Of a stretch of 64,000 nucleotides of DNA, positions 8,839 through 18,615 are shown one piece after another. The notes beneath the pieces are model-generated. The model saw only the letters and a program-made list of their open reading frames with translations. It ran no database searches and was not told where the DNA came from. Origin of the DNA: Streptomyces sp. V3I8 (GTDB lineage: Bacteria > Actinomycetota > Actinomycetes > Streptomycetales > Streptomycetaceae); NCBI RefSeq assembly GCF_030817535.1, contig NZ_JAUSZL010000002.1, positions 2,232,001 through 2,296,000 of the forward strand, written 5' to 3'. Position numbers and translations under genes: made by a program. Numbering within the stretch: position 1 is the first letter of the stretch; each line of letters opens with the position of its first letter.

Positions 8839-10173
8839 ATGGAGCAGCTGGGTACGGGAATCGGGTGGCGGCCGGAGATCGCCGAGGCCGTGGAGCGCAT
8901 GCCCGGCATCGACTGGGTCGAGGCCGTCGCCGAGAACGTCTGCCCGGGGCACCTCCCCGCGTCCCTGCTGCGCCTGCGTGAGCGCGGTGTCACGGTGGTG
9001 CCGCACGGGGTGTCCCTCGGACTCGGCGGCGCCGACCGCCCCGCCGAGGGCCGGCTCGCCGACCTGGCCGCCCGGGCCGAGGCCCTCGGCTCCCCGCTGG
9101 TCACCGAGCACATCGCGTTCGTCCGGGCGGGCGGGGCGCTGACCGCCTCGCCGCCGCTGGAGGCCGGGCACCTGCTGCCCGTGCCCCGCACCCGGGACGC
9201 TCTCGACGTGCTGTGCGAGAACATCCGTATCGCCCAGGACGCGCTGCCGGTGCCGCTCGCGGTGGAGAACATCGCGGCCCTGATCTCCTGGCCCGGCGAG
9301 GAGATGACCGAGGGCCAGTTCCTGTACGACCTGGTCGACCGCACCGGCGTACGCCTGCTCATCGACGTGGCCAACCTCCACACCAACCACGTCAACCGGG
9401 GCGAGGACCCGGCGAAGGCGCTCGCCGAACTGCCCGTCGAGGCCATCGCCTACGTCCACGTCGCCGGCGGTTTCGAGCGCGACGGGGTCTGGCACGACAG
9501 TCACGCGCACGCCGTGCCGCAGGCGGTCCTGGACGTCCTCGCCGAACTGGCCTCCCGTGTCCGTCCGCCGGGCGTGCTCCTGGAGCGCGACGAGAACTTC
9601 CCCGAGCCGGCCGAACTGGAACGCGAACTCGCGGCGATCCGCGCGACGGTGGACGCACCTGCGCGGAAGAGCACCGGCGCGCCCGCGGGGACCGGCAGCA
9701 CCCCGCTGCCGAAGGCCGACGGCGACCGGGTCCCCGGCGAGAGGCCGGCGGCCACCGGGCCCGCACGGCAGCGGCTCGCGCTCGCCCAGGCCGCACTGTT
9801 GTCCGCGCTCGTCGGCGGGACCCCCGTGCCCGAGGGGTTCGACCGGACCCGGCTGGCCGTGCAGGCCCGGGCGCTCGCGGGCAAGCGGGCCGACGTGGTG
9901 GCCAAGGTCGCCCCGGAGCTGCCGGAGATCCTCGCCGGGTCCTACCGCCGGGCCTTCCTGGCGTACGCGCACGGCCACCCCATGACCGACGGCTACCGGC
10001 GGGACGCGCTGGACTTCGCCGCGCACCTGCTGTTCGACGCGCGCGTCGAGGACGCCGGCGTGCGGCAGCGGCTGAGCGACTGGTGGCTGGAGCGCTCGGG
10101 CCCCGCCCCGCTGTCGCGGCGCCCGGCGGCCCGGCTGGCCCGCGCCACGCGACGGGTCCTGCTCCGGCGCTGA
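8839..10173 (+). CDS. DUF692 (MNIO) family enzyme with C-terminal partner-like domain
   Basis: A 444-residue protein. Residues 1-270 form the DUF692 TIM barrel of multinuclear non-heme iron oxidases (MbnB/TglH relatives). All expected metal-ligand blocks are visible: His56 in [10 protein letters not shown], Glu90-His91, Glu143-Asn144 in VENIAAL, Asp176/Asn179/His181 in DVANLHTNH, His207 in HVAGGF, Asp220/His222 in HDSHAHAVP, and Glu249/Asp251 in [10 protein letters not shown] low-complexity linker (270-310) leads to a helical C-terminal domain of about 130 residues. This could be a fused version of the partner proteins that accompany other MNIO enzymes. By synteny it is near SCO6045. The ATG at 8839 has GGAGGGGGAG before it. 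Known relatives modify peptide cysteines; the substrate here is unknown. Confidence 0.85.
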   Translation: MEQLGTGIGWRPEIAEAVERMPGIDWVEAVAENVCPGHLPASLLRLRERGVTVVPHGVSLGLGGADRPAEGRLADLAARAEALGSPLVTEHIAFVRAGGALTASPPLEAGHLLPVPRTRDALDVLCENIRIAQDALPVPLAVENIAALISWPGEEMTEGQFLYDLVDRTGVRLLIDVANLHTNHVNRGEDPAKALAELPVEAIAYVHVAGGFERDGVWHDSHAHAVPQAVLDVLAELASRVRPPGVLLERDENFPEPAELERELAAIRATVDAPARKSTGAPAGTGSTPLPKADGDRVPGERPAATGPARQRLALAQAALLSALVGGTPVPEGFDRTRLAVQARALAGKRADVVAKVAPELPEILAGSYRRAFLAYAHGHPMTDGYRRDALDFAAHLLFDARVEDAGVRQRLSDWWLERSGPAPLSRRPAARLARATRRVLLRR

Positions 10174-10289
10174 GCACGCGCGAGGCGCGGCGGCTCCCCC
10201 ACCTGTGATCCCGCTCACCGCGATCCTCGAAGTACTATGCCGGTCCCACCACGAACGCACTGACGTGCGGTGCCGCAACAGGAGGCACC

Positions 10290-11063
10290 ATGCGATCCAT
10301 CAACGGCCGCGGACCGTTCGGCGGCACCGGGCTCATCGTCGCGGCCCTGGCGGCGACCCTCGTCGCGATGGCCTTCCCGATCTGGTCGTACGCGGACCGG
10401 TCGGGCACGGGCGTGAACACGCTGAACGCGACCACCGTGTCGACGCGGTTCGGTCCGCTGTCCGCGCCGGACCGCGAGTTCGTCACGAAGGTCAGGCTCG
10501 CGGGCCTGTGGGAACTGCCCGCCGGCCAGCAGGCCGAGGAGCGCGGCACGACGCGATCCGTGCGAACGGCCGGCGAGCACCTCGTCGAGGGCCACACGTT
10601 CCTGGACGCGCGGGTACGCGACGTGGCCGCTCAGCTCGGCCTCGAACTGCCCAACCAGCCCAGCGAGCAGCAGCGCGGCTGGCTCACCGCGCTGAGCGCG
10701 GCCCGGGGCGGGGAGTACGACAGGCGGTTCGCGAACATCCTGCGCGCCGCACACGGCAAGGTGTTCGGCCTGGTCGCCCAGATCCGCGCGAACACCCGCA
10801 ACTCGCTCGTCCGCGGCCTCGCCGACGACGCGAACACCACGGTGCTGGACCACATCACGGTCCTGGAGGCCACCGGGCTCGTCGACTTCGACGCGCTGGC
10901 CCGGGACGCGGCCTCCGCGAGCGCGCCCCCGCTCACCGGCTCCCCCGCGCCGCCCGGCCCGAGGGCCTCCCCCAGACCGCCCGTCCCGGCGACGCCGTCG
11001 CCCGTGCCGAGCTACTCGCTGCCGCCTGCCGCGACCGGTCCGCCGGCGCAGGACCGACGGTGA
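10290..11063 (+). CDS. DUF4142 protein, membrane-anchored (copy B)
   Basis: A 257-residue paralogue of the protein encoded at 7895. It shares an N-terminal membrane anchor (about residues 12-32), the block GPLSAPDREFVTKVRLAGLW, LPAGQQAEE, ELPNQPSEQQRGWL, and AHGKVFGLVAQIRANTRN, then a Pro-rich tail. No cysteine is present. The ATG at 10290 follows AGGAGGCACC, the same ribosome binding site context as copy A. A TACTAT -10-like box lies near 10235. Duplication around the DUF692 gene suggests that two DUF4142 forms work with one enzyme, but function is unknown. Confidence 0.85.
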   Translation: MRSINGRGPFGGTGLIVAALAATLVAMAFPIWSYADRSGTGVNTLNATTVSTRFGPLSAPDREFVTKVRLAGLWELPAGQQAEERGTTRSVRTAGEHLVEGHTFLDARVRDVAAQLGLELPNQPSEQQRGWLTALSAARGGEYDRRFANILRAAHGKVFGLVAQIRANTRNSLVRGLADDANTTVLDHITVLEATGLVDFDALARDAASASAPPLTGSPAPPGPRASPRPPVPATPSPVPSYSLPPAATGPPAQDRR

Positions 11064-11185
11064 CGGCCGGACAGGGACCGGCAATCGAAAGGGCCGCCGA
11101 CGCGGAACGTCACACAAGGGCGATGCTTCGTCCAAAATATGAACAAACCGTGGCGCCACCGGGCCGCGTCGCATAGAAAAACCGC

Positions 11186-11956
11186 ATGTTCTGGGTCCTC
11201 CTCCTTCTCCTGGCCTGGGCCGTGGCCGGCACCGCCTGCACGCGCCTGTGCCTGGCCTCGGTCCGCGCCGCCGCGGACGACACGTACGCGCCCGGCGACC
11301 GCGGCCTGACGCTCTACGAGGCCGCGTTCCTGTCCGGCGGCCCCGCGCGGGTCGCCGAGCTGACACTCGTGTCGATGGCCCGCCAGCGCCGGCTGCTGCT
11401 CGCGCACACGGGCTGGGCGACCGTCGTGGACCCATGCGGCCGGGACGAGATGGAGCGCTCGGTACTGGGCGCGATCGGCCCGGACGGCCAGTCCCGGATA
11501 GCGCCGGTGCGTACGAGCGCGGCCGCCGCCGAGTCCGTACGCGCCCTTGCCGACCGGCTCGTCGCGGCGGGTCTCGCCGTGCCGGACGGCGCGCGCACCA
11601 CCGTGGCGGGCGCCGTGCGCCAGGTGCGGTCGGCGGCGGTGGCCGTGCCGGTGCTGGCCGCCGTGGCGCTGCTGACGCCCTTGCAGGACCCGCGCGAGCG
11701 GGCGCTGGTGGCCATCTGGTTCGCGCTGCCCCTCGTCCTCACGCTGAGCTGTCTCGTCATCGCCCGGATCGAGGCCGACCCCTGCACCCGCTGGGCGTCC
11801 CCGGCCGGGCAGCGCCTGCTCGGCGCCCTGGCCCGCCGGGCGGACACCGACAGCGACGACCGTACGTACCTGACGACGGTCGCCGTGCGCGGCGTCCGCG
11901 CGGTCGGTGAGCCGGATCTGCGGGCGGCCTTCGGACACCGCGAGCCGTACCTGTAG
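11186..11956 (+). CDS. TIGR04222-type membrane protein
   Basis: A 256-residue protein with a first membrane segment (residues 2-22, containing two cysteines), a soluble domain starting with the typical LTLYEAAFLSGGPARVAE block and a winged-helix-like pattern, and two further hydrophobic stretches at about 150-195. TIGR04222 proteins in actinobacteria often carry a Gly/Cys-rich tail and are found near DUF692 genes. This copy ends at HREPYL without such a tail, so it is not an obvious modification substrate itself. There is no ribosome binding site; TAGAAA lies six bases before the ATG. The family name is from motif memory and should be checked. Confidence 0.65.
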   Translation: MFWVLLLLLAWAVAGTACTRLCLASVRAAADDTYAPGDRGLTLYEAAFLSGGPARVAELTLVSMARQRRLLLAHTGWATVVDPCGRDEMERSVLGAIGPDGQSRIAPVRTSAAAAESVRALADRLVAAGLAVPDGARTTVAGAVRQVRSAAVAVPVLAAVALLTPLQDPRERALVAIWFALPLVLTLSCLVIARIEADPCTRWASPAGQRLLGALARRADTDSDDRTYLTTVAVRGVRAVGEPDLRAAFGHREPYL

Positions 11957-12107
11957 GGGGGCGCCCCGGCGCGTGCCGGGCGCGCATCGGGGTCATTGGG
12001 CCGGTATCGGCGAGCCGGTCCTTTACTTCGCCCGGCACCGGACGAACCATCCCTTCTGTCGCTGCCGGCCGTGCACCGAACCGTGCACCGAGGGGAGAGG
12101 GAACACG

Positions 12108-13676
12108 ATGCGAGCCGCCGTGCTCTGTGCAGCAGTCGGGTCCCTGGTCCTGACCGCCGTCGTCGCCGCGCCCGCCGCCGGCGCGCCGCCCGGCCGGGCC
12201 GAACGGTACGGCACGGCGGTCGCCGCCGAACGCGCCGCCGCCGACGGCATCCGCTTCGGGACGTGCTCCGAGGACCAGGACGGACCGGCCACCCTGCAGT
12301 GCGGCACGGTGACGGTTCCGCTCGACTACGCGCGCCCCGGCGGCCGGCAGATCGAGCTGACCGTCAGCCGGGTGCGGGCGACCGGGAAGGACGGCGGGCG
12401 GTCCGTGCCGCGGCAGGGCTCCCTCGTGTTCAACCCGGGCGGCCCCGGCGCGTCCGGCATGTACTTCCCGCTGATCGGCATGGTCCCGGAGTGGAAGCGC
12501 ATCGCGTCGGCGTACGACCTCGTCGGGTACGCCCCGCGCGGGGTGGGCCGTTCGGCGCCGCTGTCCTGCCAGGACCCGGCGACCCTGCGCCGGGGACCCT
12601 CGCCCGCGCCGGCCCACCCGTCGGAGGCGTACAAGAAGGAGCGCATCGCACGGGCGAAGGCGTACGCGCGGGGGTGCGTCGAGCGTTCGGGCCGGGCCGT
12701 CAGGCACTTCTCCTCGGTCAACAACGCCCGGGACCTGGACGTCCTGCGGGCCGCCCTGGGCGAGCGGAGGCTGACCTTCATGGGAGCGTCCTACGGTACG
12801 TACTTCGGGGCGCTGTACGCGGAGCTGTTCCCCTCCCACGTGCGCCGGATGGTCCTGGACTCGGTCGTGAACCCGGACCCGGCGAAGGTCTGGTACCGCA
12901 ACAACCTCGACCAGTCGGTCGCCTTCGAGCGCCGCTGGGCCGACTTCCGCGCCTGGACGGCGAGGCACGACAAGGTGTACGGGCTGGGCCGCACGCGGGA
13001 GGAGGTGCAGCGCAGTTACGAGCGGGCGAAGGCACGGCTCGCGGCCGAGCCCGCGGGCGGTGTGGTCGGGCCGGGGCAGCTGCAGGGCGCGTTCCTGGAC
13101 ACCGGGTATTACGACGACTACTGGCCGCAGCGCGCGGCGGCGCTCTCCGCGTACCTGAAGGGCGACCCGAAGCCGCTGGTGCGGCAGGCGGGCCCGCACC
13201 CGGACGCGGCGAAGGAGCAGGAGAACGGCAGGGCCGTGTACACGGCCGTCGAGTGCAACGACGCGCCCTGGCCGCGGTCCTGGCACACCTGGGACCGCGA
13301 CAACACCCGCCTCGCGCGCGTGGCGCCCTTCGAGACCTGGTCCAACGCCTGGATGAACCTGCCGTGCGCGTACTGGCCGCTGCCGCGCCGTCGCCCGATC
13401 GACGTCCGCACGTTCCCTGGCGAGCTGCCGCCCGTCCTCATCCTGGCCGCCGAACGCGACGCGGCGACGCCGTACGCCGGCGCGCTGGAGACGCACCGGC
13501 GGCTCTCGGGCTCCGCCCTGGTCACCGAACGGGCGGCGGGCGCGCACGGCATCGGCGGCGGCCCCAACGCGTGCGTGAACGCCCACCTGGACGCGTACCT
13601 GCTCCAGGGCCGCGTCCCGGCCCCCGAATCGACCTGCGCCCCCCACAAGGAACCGAAGCCGGCCCCGCCCCGCTAG
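12108..13676 (+). CDS. secreted alpha/beta hydrolase, tripeptidyl aminopeptidase (TAP/SlpD) type
   Basis: A 522-residue exported serine peptidase-like protein. The signal peptide spans about residues 1-27 (ending AAGAPP). The catalytic triad can be placed: Ser228 in GASYGTYFGA, Asp451 in AAERDAATP, and His480 in GAHGIGGG, with the TAP-family C-terminal block around it. The N-terminal block PLDYARPGGRQIELTV and NPGGPGASG (oxyanion region) are typical. Such enzymes remove tripeptides or single residues from extracellular peptides. The ATG at 12108 follows AGGGGAGAGG and gives the signal peptide; longer readings from 11907 do not. Peptide specificity cannot be read from sequence. Confidence 0.87.
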   Translation: MRAAVLCAAVGSLVLTAVVAAPAAGAPPGRAERYGTAVAAERAAADGIRFGTCSEDQDGPATLQCGTVTVPLDYARPGGRQIELTVSRVRATGKDGGRSVPRQGSLVFNPGGPGASGMYFPLIGMVPEWKRIASAYDLVGYAPRGVGRSAPLSCQDPATLRRGPSPAPAHPSEAYKKERIARAKAYARGCVERSGRAVRHFSSVNNARDLDVLRAALGERRLTFMGASYGTYFGALYAELFPSHVRRMVLDSVVNPDPAKVWYRNNLDQSVAFERRWADFRAWTARHDKVYGLGRTREEVQRSYERAKARLAAEPAGGVVGPGQLQGAFLDTGYYDDYWPQRAAALSAYLKGDPKPLVRQAGPHPDAAKEQENGRAVYTAVECNDAPWPRSWHTWDRDNTRLARVAPFETWSNAWMNLPCAYWPLPRRRPIDVRTFPGELPPVLILAAERDAATPYAGALETHRRLSGSALVTERAAGAHGIGGGPNACVNAHLDAYLLQGRVPAPESTCAPHKEPKPAPPR

Positions 13677-13750
13677 GGGCGCGGCCCTTCAGGGGCGCGG
13701 CCGACGTACGGCCTCTGCGAGGGTGCACCCCGCGAGGCGCCCCTGACGGG
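13673..13750 (+). repeat. dispersed GC-rich element, copy 2, between convergent genes
   Basis: GGGGCGCGGCCCTTCAGGGG and related hairpins fill the gap between the convergent peptidase and hemQ genes. It probably acts as a two-way terminator. Confidence 0.5.
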
Positions 13751-13753
13751 CGC

Positions 13754-14485
13754 TCAGGCGAGGCCGGCGACCAGTTCGGCGACGGACTTGCGGCGGCCCG
13801 TGTAGAACGGGACCTCCTCGCGCACGTGCATCCGCGCCTCCGAGGCACGCAGGTGCCGCATGAGGTCGACGATGCGGTACAGCTCGTCGGCCTCGAAGGC
13901 GAGGATCCACTCGTAGTCGCCGAGCGAGAACGAGGCGACCGTGTTGGCCCGCACGTCCGGGTATCCGCGCGCCATCTTCCCGTGGTCGGCGAGCATCCGG
14001 CGCCGGTCCTCGTCGGGGAGCAGGTACCAGTCGTAGGACCGCACGAAGGGGTACACGCTGATGTAGTCCCGCGCTGTCTCGTCCGCGAGGAACGCCGGGA
14101 CGTGCGACCGGTTGAACTCCGCCGGCCGGTGCAGCGCCATGTTCGACCAGACCGGCTCCAGCGCGCGGCCCAGCTTCGTACGGCGGAAGAGGTTGTACGC
14201 CTCCTGGAGCTGGTCGGCGGTCTCGGCGTGCCACCAGACCATGAGGTCGGCGTCGGCACGCAGGCCCGACACGTCGTAGGTGCCGCGGACCGTGACGTCC
14301 TTGGCGGCGAGCTGGTCGAAGAGCTCCTGGACCTCGTCCGCGTAGCCGGCGCGGTCCTCGGGAAGCACGTCGCGCAGCTTGAACACGGACCAGAGGGTGT
14401 AGCGGATGACCTCGTTGAGGTCCTTGGCCTTCTTGCCGGCGTTCGGGGTCCTGGCCTGGCCGGTGGTGGGAGCGTCGTCACTCAT
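13754..14485 (-). CDS. hemQ: coproheme decarboxylase HemQ/ChdC
   Basis: A 243-residue chlorite-dismutase-fold protein, the last enzyme of the coproporphyrin-dependent heme pathway of Gram-positive bacteria. It converts iron-coproporphyrin III to heme b using peroxide. The actinobacterial block [16 protein letters not shown] contains the catalytic tyrosine (Tyr145). Other family blocks are [20 protein letters not shown] and LVKAF-like [17 protein letters not shown]. The gene starts four bases after the stop of hemY on the same strand, so the two form an operon. Length is typical. Confidence 0.93.
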   Translation of the reverse strand: MSDDAPTTGQARTPNAGKKAKDLNEVIRYTLWSVFKLRDVLPEDRAGYADEVQELFDQLAAKDVTVRGTYDVSGLRADADLMVWWHAETADQLQEAYNLFRRTKLGRALEPVWSNMALHRPAEFNRSHVPAFLADETARDYISVYPFVRSYDWYLLPDEDRRRMLADHGKMARGYPDVRANTVASFSLGDYEWILAFEADELYRIVDLMRHLRASEARMHVREEVPFYTGRRKSVAELVAGLA

Positions 14486-14489
14486 GGGG

Positions 14490-15995
14490 CTATTCTCCCG
14501 CTCCCCCGTGCAGACTCTGCACCGGGTTCGCGCTCAGCGCGTCCAGCAGCCGCGCGTCGCCCCGCAGCGCGTCCACGGCGGCGTTCGCACTCGCGACGCA
14601 GGCCGGGATCCCCACCCCGTCGTACGCCGCCCCGCACACCGCGAGACCCGGCAGCCTGCCGACGTGTTCGCGGATGCGGGCCACGCGCGCGTGGTGCCCG
14701 ACCGGGTACTGGGGCAGGCCGTCGTCCCAGCGCGTCACCCGGGTCTCCAGGGGCTCCGCGGTGAGGCCGGTGGCCTCACGCAGGTCGCGGCGCGACACGT
14801 CGACGAGGTCGGCGTCCTCGCGGCCGAGGACCTCCGTCTCGCCGTACCGGCCCACCGACGTCCGCAGGACCACCACGTCCGGGTTCTCCGCCGCGATCCA
14901 GCCCCACTTCTGGGACGAGAACGTCGAGGCCTTGATCGTGCGCCCGTCGACGGGCGGCACCAGGAACCCGCTCCCTCCGGGAAGCACGGCCTCCGCGCGG
15001 CGGTAGGCGAGGGTGATCAACGCCATGGACGCGTACTCGACGGCCGCCAGCTCGGCCGCCGCGGCGGGGGCCTCGGCACCGAGCAGCGCGGCCGCGGCGC
15101 CGGCGGGCACCGCCACGACGACGGCGTCGGCGCGCAGCACCCGGCCGCCGGCGACGACCCGCCAGCGTCCGCGCGCACCGGCGCCGGCCGGATCGCCGGC
15201 CTCCCGTCGCAGCTCCGTCACCGGTGCGCCCGTGACGATCTCGCCGCCCCGCGCGCGCACCGACCCGGCGACGGCGAGCGGCAGCCGGCCGACGCCGCCC
15301 TCGATGCCCATGAAGACCGGGCCCGCCCGCAGGTTCTTCGCCGCCTTCTCCTGGATCCCGCGGACCGCCTCCGTCAGCGAGGCGTGCGTACGGGCCGCCT
15401 CGAAGAGCTGCGGGACGGCCGAGCGCATCGAGATGCGGTACGCGTCGCCCGCGTAGACGCCGCCGAGCAGGGGCTCGACGAGCCGGTCGACGACCTCGCG
15501 GCCGAGGCGCTCCGCGACGTACCCGCCCACCGCCACGTCGTCGCCGATCTCGGTGCGCGGCAGGTCACGGTCGCGTTCGATGCGGCGCAGGCCCTCGTCG
15601 GAGAGGACTCCGCGCAGGGTGGCCGCGTCCGCCGGGACCCCCATGACGTGTCCCCTGGGCATGGGCCTGAGCGTGCCGCGCGTCCAGATCGAGGCGCCCG
15701 CCGCCGTCGGCGGCCGGAGCCGGTCGGCGAGGCCCACCTCGTGGGCGAGCGCCACCGCCTCGGGCCGCCGCGCGAGCATCGACTCGGCGCCCAGGTCGAC
15801 CCGGGCGCCCGCGACCGTGCCCGGCAGGAGCTTGCCGCCGAGCCGCTCCGAAGCCTCCAGGACGGTCACGCGCGCGCCGCCGTTCAGCAGCCGGTGGGCG
15901 GCGGCCAGACCGGCGACGCCGCCCCCGACGACGACCACGTGCCCCGCGCCCGTACCCGCTCCCGTATCCGTGCCCGTACGTGTGTCTGCGTGCAT
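14490..15995 (-). CDS. hemY: coproporphyrinogen III / protoporphyrinogen oxidase, FAD-dependent
   Basis: A 501-residue flavoprotein. After a Thr/Gly-rich N-terminus of about 18 residues comes the dinucleotide-binding motif [17 protein letters not shown], then a second FAD block near the C-terminus ([20 protein letters not shown]). In actinobacteria this enzyme oxidises coproporphyrinogen III and feeds ferrochelatase and then HemQ (name also cgoX). It is the first gene of a two-gene operon with hemQ. An internal ATG or GTG nearer the glycine motif could be the true start, since the first residues are low complexity. Confidence 0.9.
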   Translation of the reverse strand: MHADTRTGTDTGAGTGAGHVVVVGGGVAGLAAAHRLLNGGARVTVLEASERLGGKLLPGTVAGARVDLGAESMLARRPEAVALAHEVGLADRLRPPTAAGASIWTRGTLRPMPRGHVMGVPADAATLRGVLSDEGLRRIERDRDLPRTEIGDDVAVGGYVAERLGREVVDRLVEPLLGGVYAGDAYRISMRSAVPQLFEAARTHASLTEAVRGIQEKAAKNLRAGPVFMGIEGGVGRLPLAVAGSVRARGGEIVTGAPVTELRREAGDPAGAGARGRWRVVAGGRVLRADAVVVAVPAGAAAALLGAEAPAAAAELAAVEYASMALITLAYRRAEAVLPGGSGFLVPPVDGRTIKASTFSSQKWGWIAAENPDVVVLRTSVGRYGETEVLGREDADLVDVSRRDLREATGLTAEPLETRVTRWDDGLPQYPVGHHARVARIREHVGRLPGLAVCGAAYDGVGIPACVASANAAVDALRGDARLLDALSANPVQSLHGGAGE

Positions 15996-16146
15996 CCCTC
16001 CACTCTCCCAGACCCCGCCCGCGCTCCTGCGCTACCCCGGCGAGTCCGGACCGTGACCGCTTCGGGACCGGAACACGCCAACGTCCCGGGCGGCCCGGGC
16101 GTCGAAGGAACGTCAGTCATCACGACACCTTCGGGGGTAAGCCGAC
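15996..16146. promoter_or_regulatory. divergent promoter region between hemY and the DUF4349 gene
   Basis: These 151 bases separate genes transcribed in opposite directions and must hold both promoters. A weak GGGGGTAAG ribosome binding site precedes 16147. No convincing operator palindrome is visible. Confidence 0.45.
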
Positions 16147-17100
16147 ATGCAGACGCGCGGCAGCGACACGACCGGGTACCGCCTTCGATCCGCACGTTCC
16201 GTCCAGTTCCTCGCGGCGCTGCTGCTCGCGGGCACGCTCGCCGTCACGGGATGTTCCGCGGGCGGTGCCGGCGACGCGAGCTCCGCCGGCGACAAGGCCG
16301 CGGTTCCGGAGAACGCCGAGGAGGCGCCCGCCGGCGCGGCCGGCCTCGACGCGGGCGGCGCGAAGCGCTCCGGGGACGGGCGGGCCGCCGCGCCCGCGGA
16401 ACCGGCCACCCACATCATCCACACCGCCTCCCTGACCGTGCAGGTCAAGGACGTGCCCACGTCCCTCGCCGAGACCCGCACCGTGGTGGAGAACGCGGGC
16501 GGCGTGGTCGGCGACGAGACCACGGACCGTGACTCCGGGGGACACGAGCGTTCCCGCGTCGTCCTGCGGATCCCGGCCGCCGCGTACGAGGAGGTGCTCC
16601 AGGAACTGGAGGGCTCGGGCAAGCTCGTCGACCGCAAGGCGAAGGCGGAGGACGTCACGGAGCAGGTCGTCGACGTGAAGAGCCGGATCACGTCGCAGCG
16701 GGCCAGCGTGGCGCGCATCCGCGAGCTGATGGACCGGGCCTCCAAACTGAGCGACGTGGTCACGCTGGAGGGCGAGTTGAGCACCCGGCAGGCCGACCTG
16801 GAGTCGCTGCTGGCCCGGCAGGCCTCCCTGAAGGACCGGACGAGCCTGGCCACGATCACGCTGTCCCTGTCGGAGACACCGGTGAAGCAGACCGCCGAGG
16901 ACGACGAGCCCGGCTTCGCGGACGCGCTCGGCGGCGGCTGGGACGCGTTCGTCACCATGTTCCGCTGGATCGCCCTGGCCGTGGGCGCGGTGCTGCCGTT
17001 CCTGGTGGGCGCGGCGCTGCTGCTGTTCCTCTGGGTACGTTTCCTGCGTGGCCGGACACCGCGCGGCGCGGCCGCCCCGGGTGAGCCCGAGCGGGACTGA
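16147..17100 (+). CDS. DUF4349 lipoprotein
   Basis: A 317-residue envelope protein. The signal ends in a lipobox VTGC (Cys36), followed by a Gly/Ala-rich spacer. The DUF4349 domain (about 95-265) has the typical IIHTASLTVQVKDV, GGVVGDE, LRIPAAAYEEVLQEL and a heptad-rich helical region (about 170-235). One membrane segment lies near the C-terminus (WIALAVGAVLPFLVGAALLL) with a short positively charged tail. The protein is therefore anchored at both ends. Function is unknown. It sits 27 bases upstream of the flavoprotein gene and may be co-transcribed with it. Confidence 0.85.
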   Translation: MQTRGSDTTGYRLRSARSVQFLAALLLAGTLAVTGCSAGGAGDASSAGDKAAVPENAEEAPAGAAGLDAGGAKRSGDGRAAAPAEPATHIIHTASLTVQVKDVPTSLAETRTVVENAGGVVGDETTDRDSGGHERSRVVLRIPAAAYEEVLQELEGSGKLVDRKAKAEDVTEQVVDVKSRITSQRASVARIRELMDRASKLSDVVTLEGELSTRQADLESLLARQASLKDRTSLATITLSLSETPVKQTAEDDEPGFADALGGGWDAFVTMFRWIALAVGAVLPFLVGAALLLFLWVRFLRGRTPRGAAAPGEPERD

Positions 17101-17127
17101 AATGCCGGGCGCCCGTAGCGTGTTCGC

Positions 17128-18528
17128 ATGAGCATGAGCCGGGAGAACCGTACGAAAGAGCGTCTGGTGGTCGTCGGAGGGGACGCGGCGGGCATGTCCG
17201 CCGCGTCCCGGGCGCGCCGGCTGAAGGGTCCCGAGGAACTGGAGATCATCGCCTTCGAGCGGGGACACTTCAGCTCCTTCTCCGCGTGCGGCATCCCGTA
17301 CTGGGTGGGCGGCGACGTGGAGCACCGGGACCAGCTGATCGCGCGTTCGCCCGAGGAGCACCGCGCACGCGGGATCGACCTGCGGATGCGGACGGAGGTC
17401 ACGGAACTCGACGTGGAGGGCGGCCGGGTGCGCTCGCGCGACCTGGAGTCCGGGGCCGAGGAGTGGACGTCGTACGACAAGCTCGTGATCGCGACGGGCG
17501 CCCGCCCGGTGCGGCCGCCGCTGCCCGGCATCGACGCCCCCGGGGTGCACGGGGTGCAGACCCTCGACGACGGCCAGGCCCTCATCGACGCGCTCGGCCG
17601 TACGGAGGGCCGCCGCGCGGTCGTCATCGGCGCGGGCTACATCGGCGTGGAGATGGCCGAGGCGATGATCAACCGCGGGTACGAGGTGACGGTCGTCAAC
17701 CGCGGCAGGGAGCCGATGGCCACGCTCGACCCGGACATGGGCCGCCTGGTGCACACCGCCATGGAGGGCCTGGGCATCACGATGGTGAACGACGCCGAGG
17801 TCACCAAGATCCTCACCCGGGAGGACGGACGGGTCCGGGCGGTCGTCACCGAGGACGCCGAGTACCCGGCGGACGTGGTGGTCCTCGGCATCGGGGTCCG
17901 GCCGGAGACGACGCTCGCCGAGGCGGCGGGGCTGCCGCTCGGCGCCCACCAGGGGCTGCTGACGGACCTGGCCATGCGGGTGCGCGGCCACGAGAACATC
18001 TGGGCGGGCGGCGACTGCGTCGAGGTCCTCGACCTGGTCTCGGGGAGCGAACGCCACATCGCGCTGGGCACCCACGCCAACAAGCACGGCCAGGTCATCG
18101 GCTCGAACGTGGCCGGCGGCTACGCCACGTTCCCGGGTGTCGTCGGCACGGCGGTGAGCAAGGTCTGCGACCTGGAGATCGCCCGCACCGGCCTGCGGGA
18201 GAAGGACGCGCACCGGGCGGGCCTGCGGTTCGAGTCGGTCACCATCGAGGCGACGAGCCGTGCGGGCTACTACCCGGACGCCGATCCCATGACGGTGAAG
18301 ATGCTCGCCGAGCTCCGCACCGGCCGCCTCCTCGGCGTCCAGATCGTCGGCGGCGAGGGCGCGGGCAAACGCGTGGACATCGCCGCCGTCGCCCTCACCG
18401 CGGGCATGACGGTGGAACGCATGACGTCCCTGGACCTCGGCTACGCCCCGCCGTTCTCCCCGGTCTGGGACCCCATCCTGGTGGCGGCCCGCCAGGCGGT
18501 GTCGGCGGTACGGAAGAGCACCCCGTAA
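17128..18528 (+). CDS. FAD/NAD-dependent oxidoreductase, CoA-disulfide reductase type
   Basis: A 466-residue pyridine-nucleotide-disulfide oxidoreductase with a single active cysteine, Cys54 in SFSACGIPYWVGG, as in CoA-disulfide reductases and NADH oxidases. The FAD motif VVVGGDAAGMSAASRAR is at residues 14-30, the NAD motif VVIGAGYIGVEMAEAM near 168, and the second FAD block IWAGGDCVEVLD near 290. The C-terminal dimerisation domain is complete. TAGCGT lies exactly six bases before the ATG and there is no ribosome binding site, so the mRNA is probably leaderless. Streptomyces use mycothiol rather than CoA as main thiol, so the true substrate is open. Confidence 0.87.
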   Translation: MSMSRENRTKERLVVVGGDAAGMSAASRARRLKGPEELEIIAFERGHFSSFSACGIPYWVGGDVEHRDQLIARSPEEHRARGIDLRMRTEVTELDVEGGRVRSRDLESGAEEWTSYDKLVIATGARPVRPPLPGIDAPGVHGVQTLDDGQALIDALGRTEGRRAVVIGAGYIGVEMAEAMINRGYEVTVVNRGREPMATLDPDMGRLVHTAMEGLGITMVNDAEVTKILTREDGRVRAVVTEDAEYPADVVVLGIGVRPETTLAEAAGLPLGAHQGLLTDLAMRVRGHENIWAGGDCVEVLDLVSGSERHIALGTHANKHGQVIGSNVAGGYATFPGVVGTAVSKVCDLEIARTGLREKDAHRAGLRFESVTIEATSRAGYYPDADPMTVKMLAELRTGRLLGVQIVGGEGAGKRVDIAAVALTAGMTVERMTSLDLGYAPPFSPVWDPILVAARQAVSAVRKSTP

Positions 18529-18531
18529 GGG

Positions 18532-18586
18532 CGCGCCCCGTCACGGGAGCGCCCTTACGGGGGCGCGGGGAACTACGCGCTCGGCC
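18532..18586 (+). repeat. dispersed GC-rich element, copy 3
   Basis: GCGCCCTTACGGGGGCGCGG followed by GGAACTACGCGCTCGGCC, between the convergent flavoprotein gene and the 118-residue hypothetical gene. It contains inverted repeats and is likely a two-way terminator. Confidence 0.55.
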
Positions 18587-18615
18587 CCCATCGGCGGTCA
18601 CCCGGAAGGAGATGC

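Noticed and set aside
10174..11185. Short Cys-rich precursor peptide gene for the DUF692 enzyme
   Set aside because: Both spacers next to DUF4142 copy B were read; no short frame with a start, a ribosome binding site and clustered cysteines was found.
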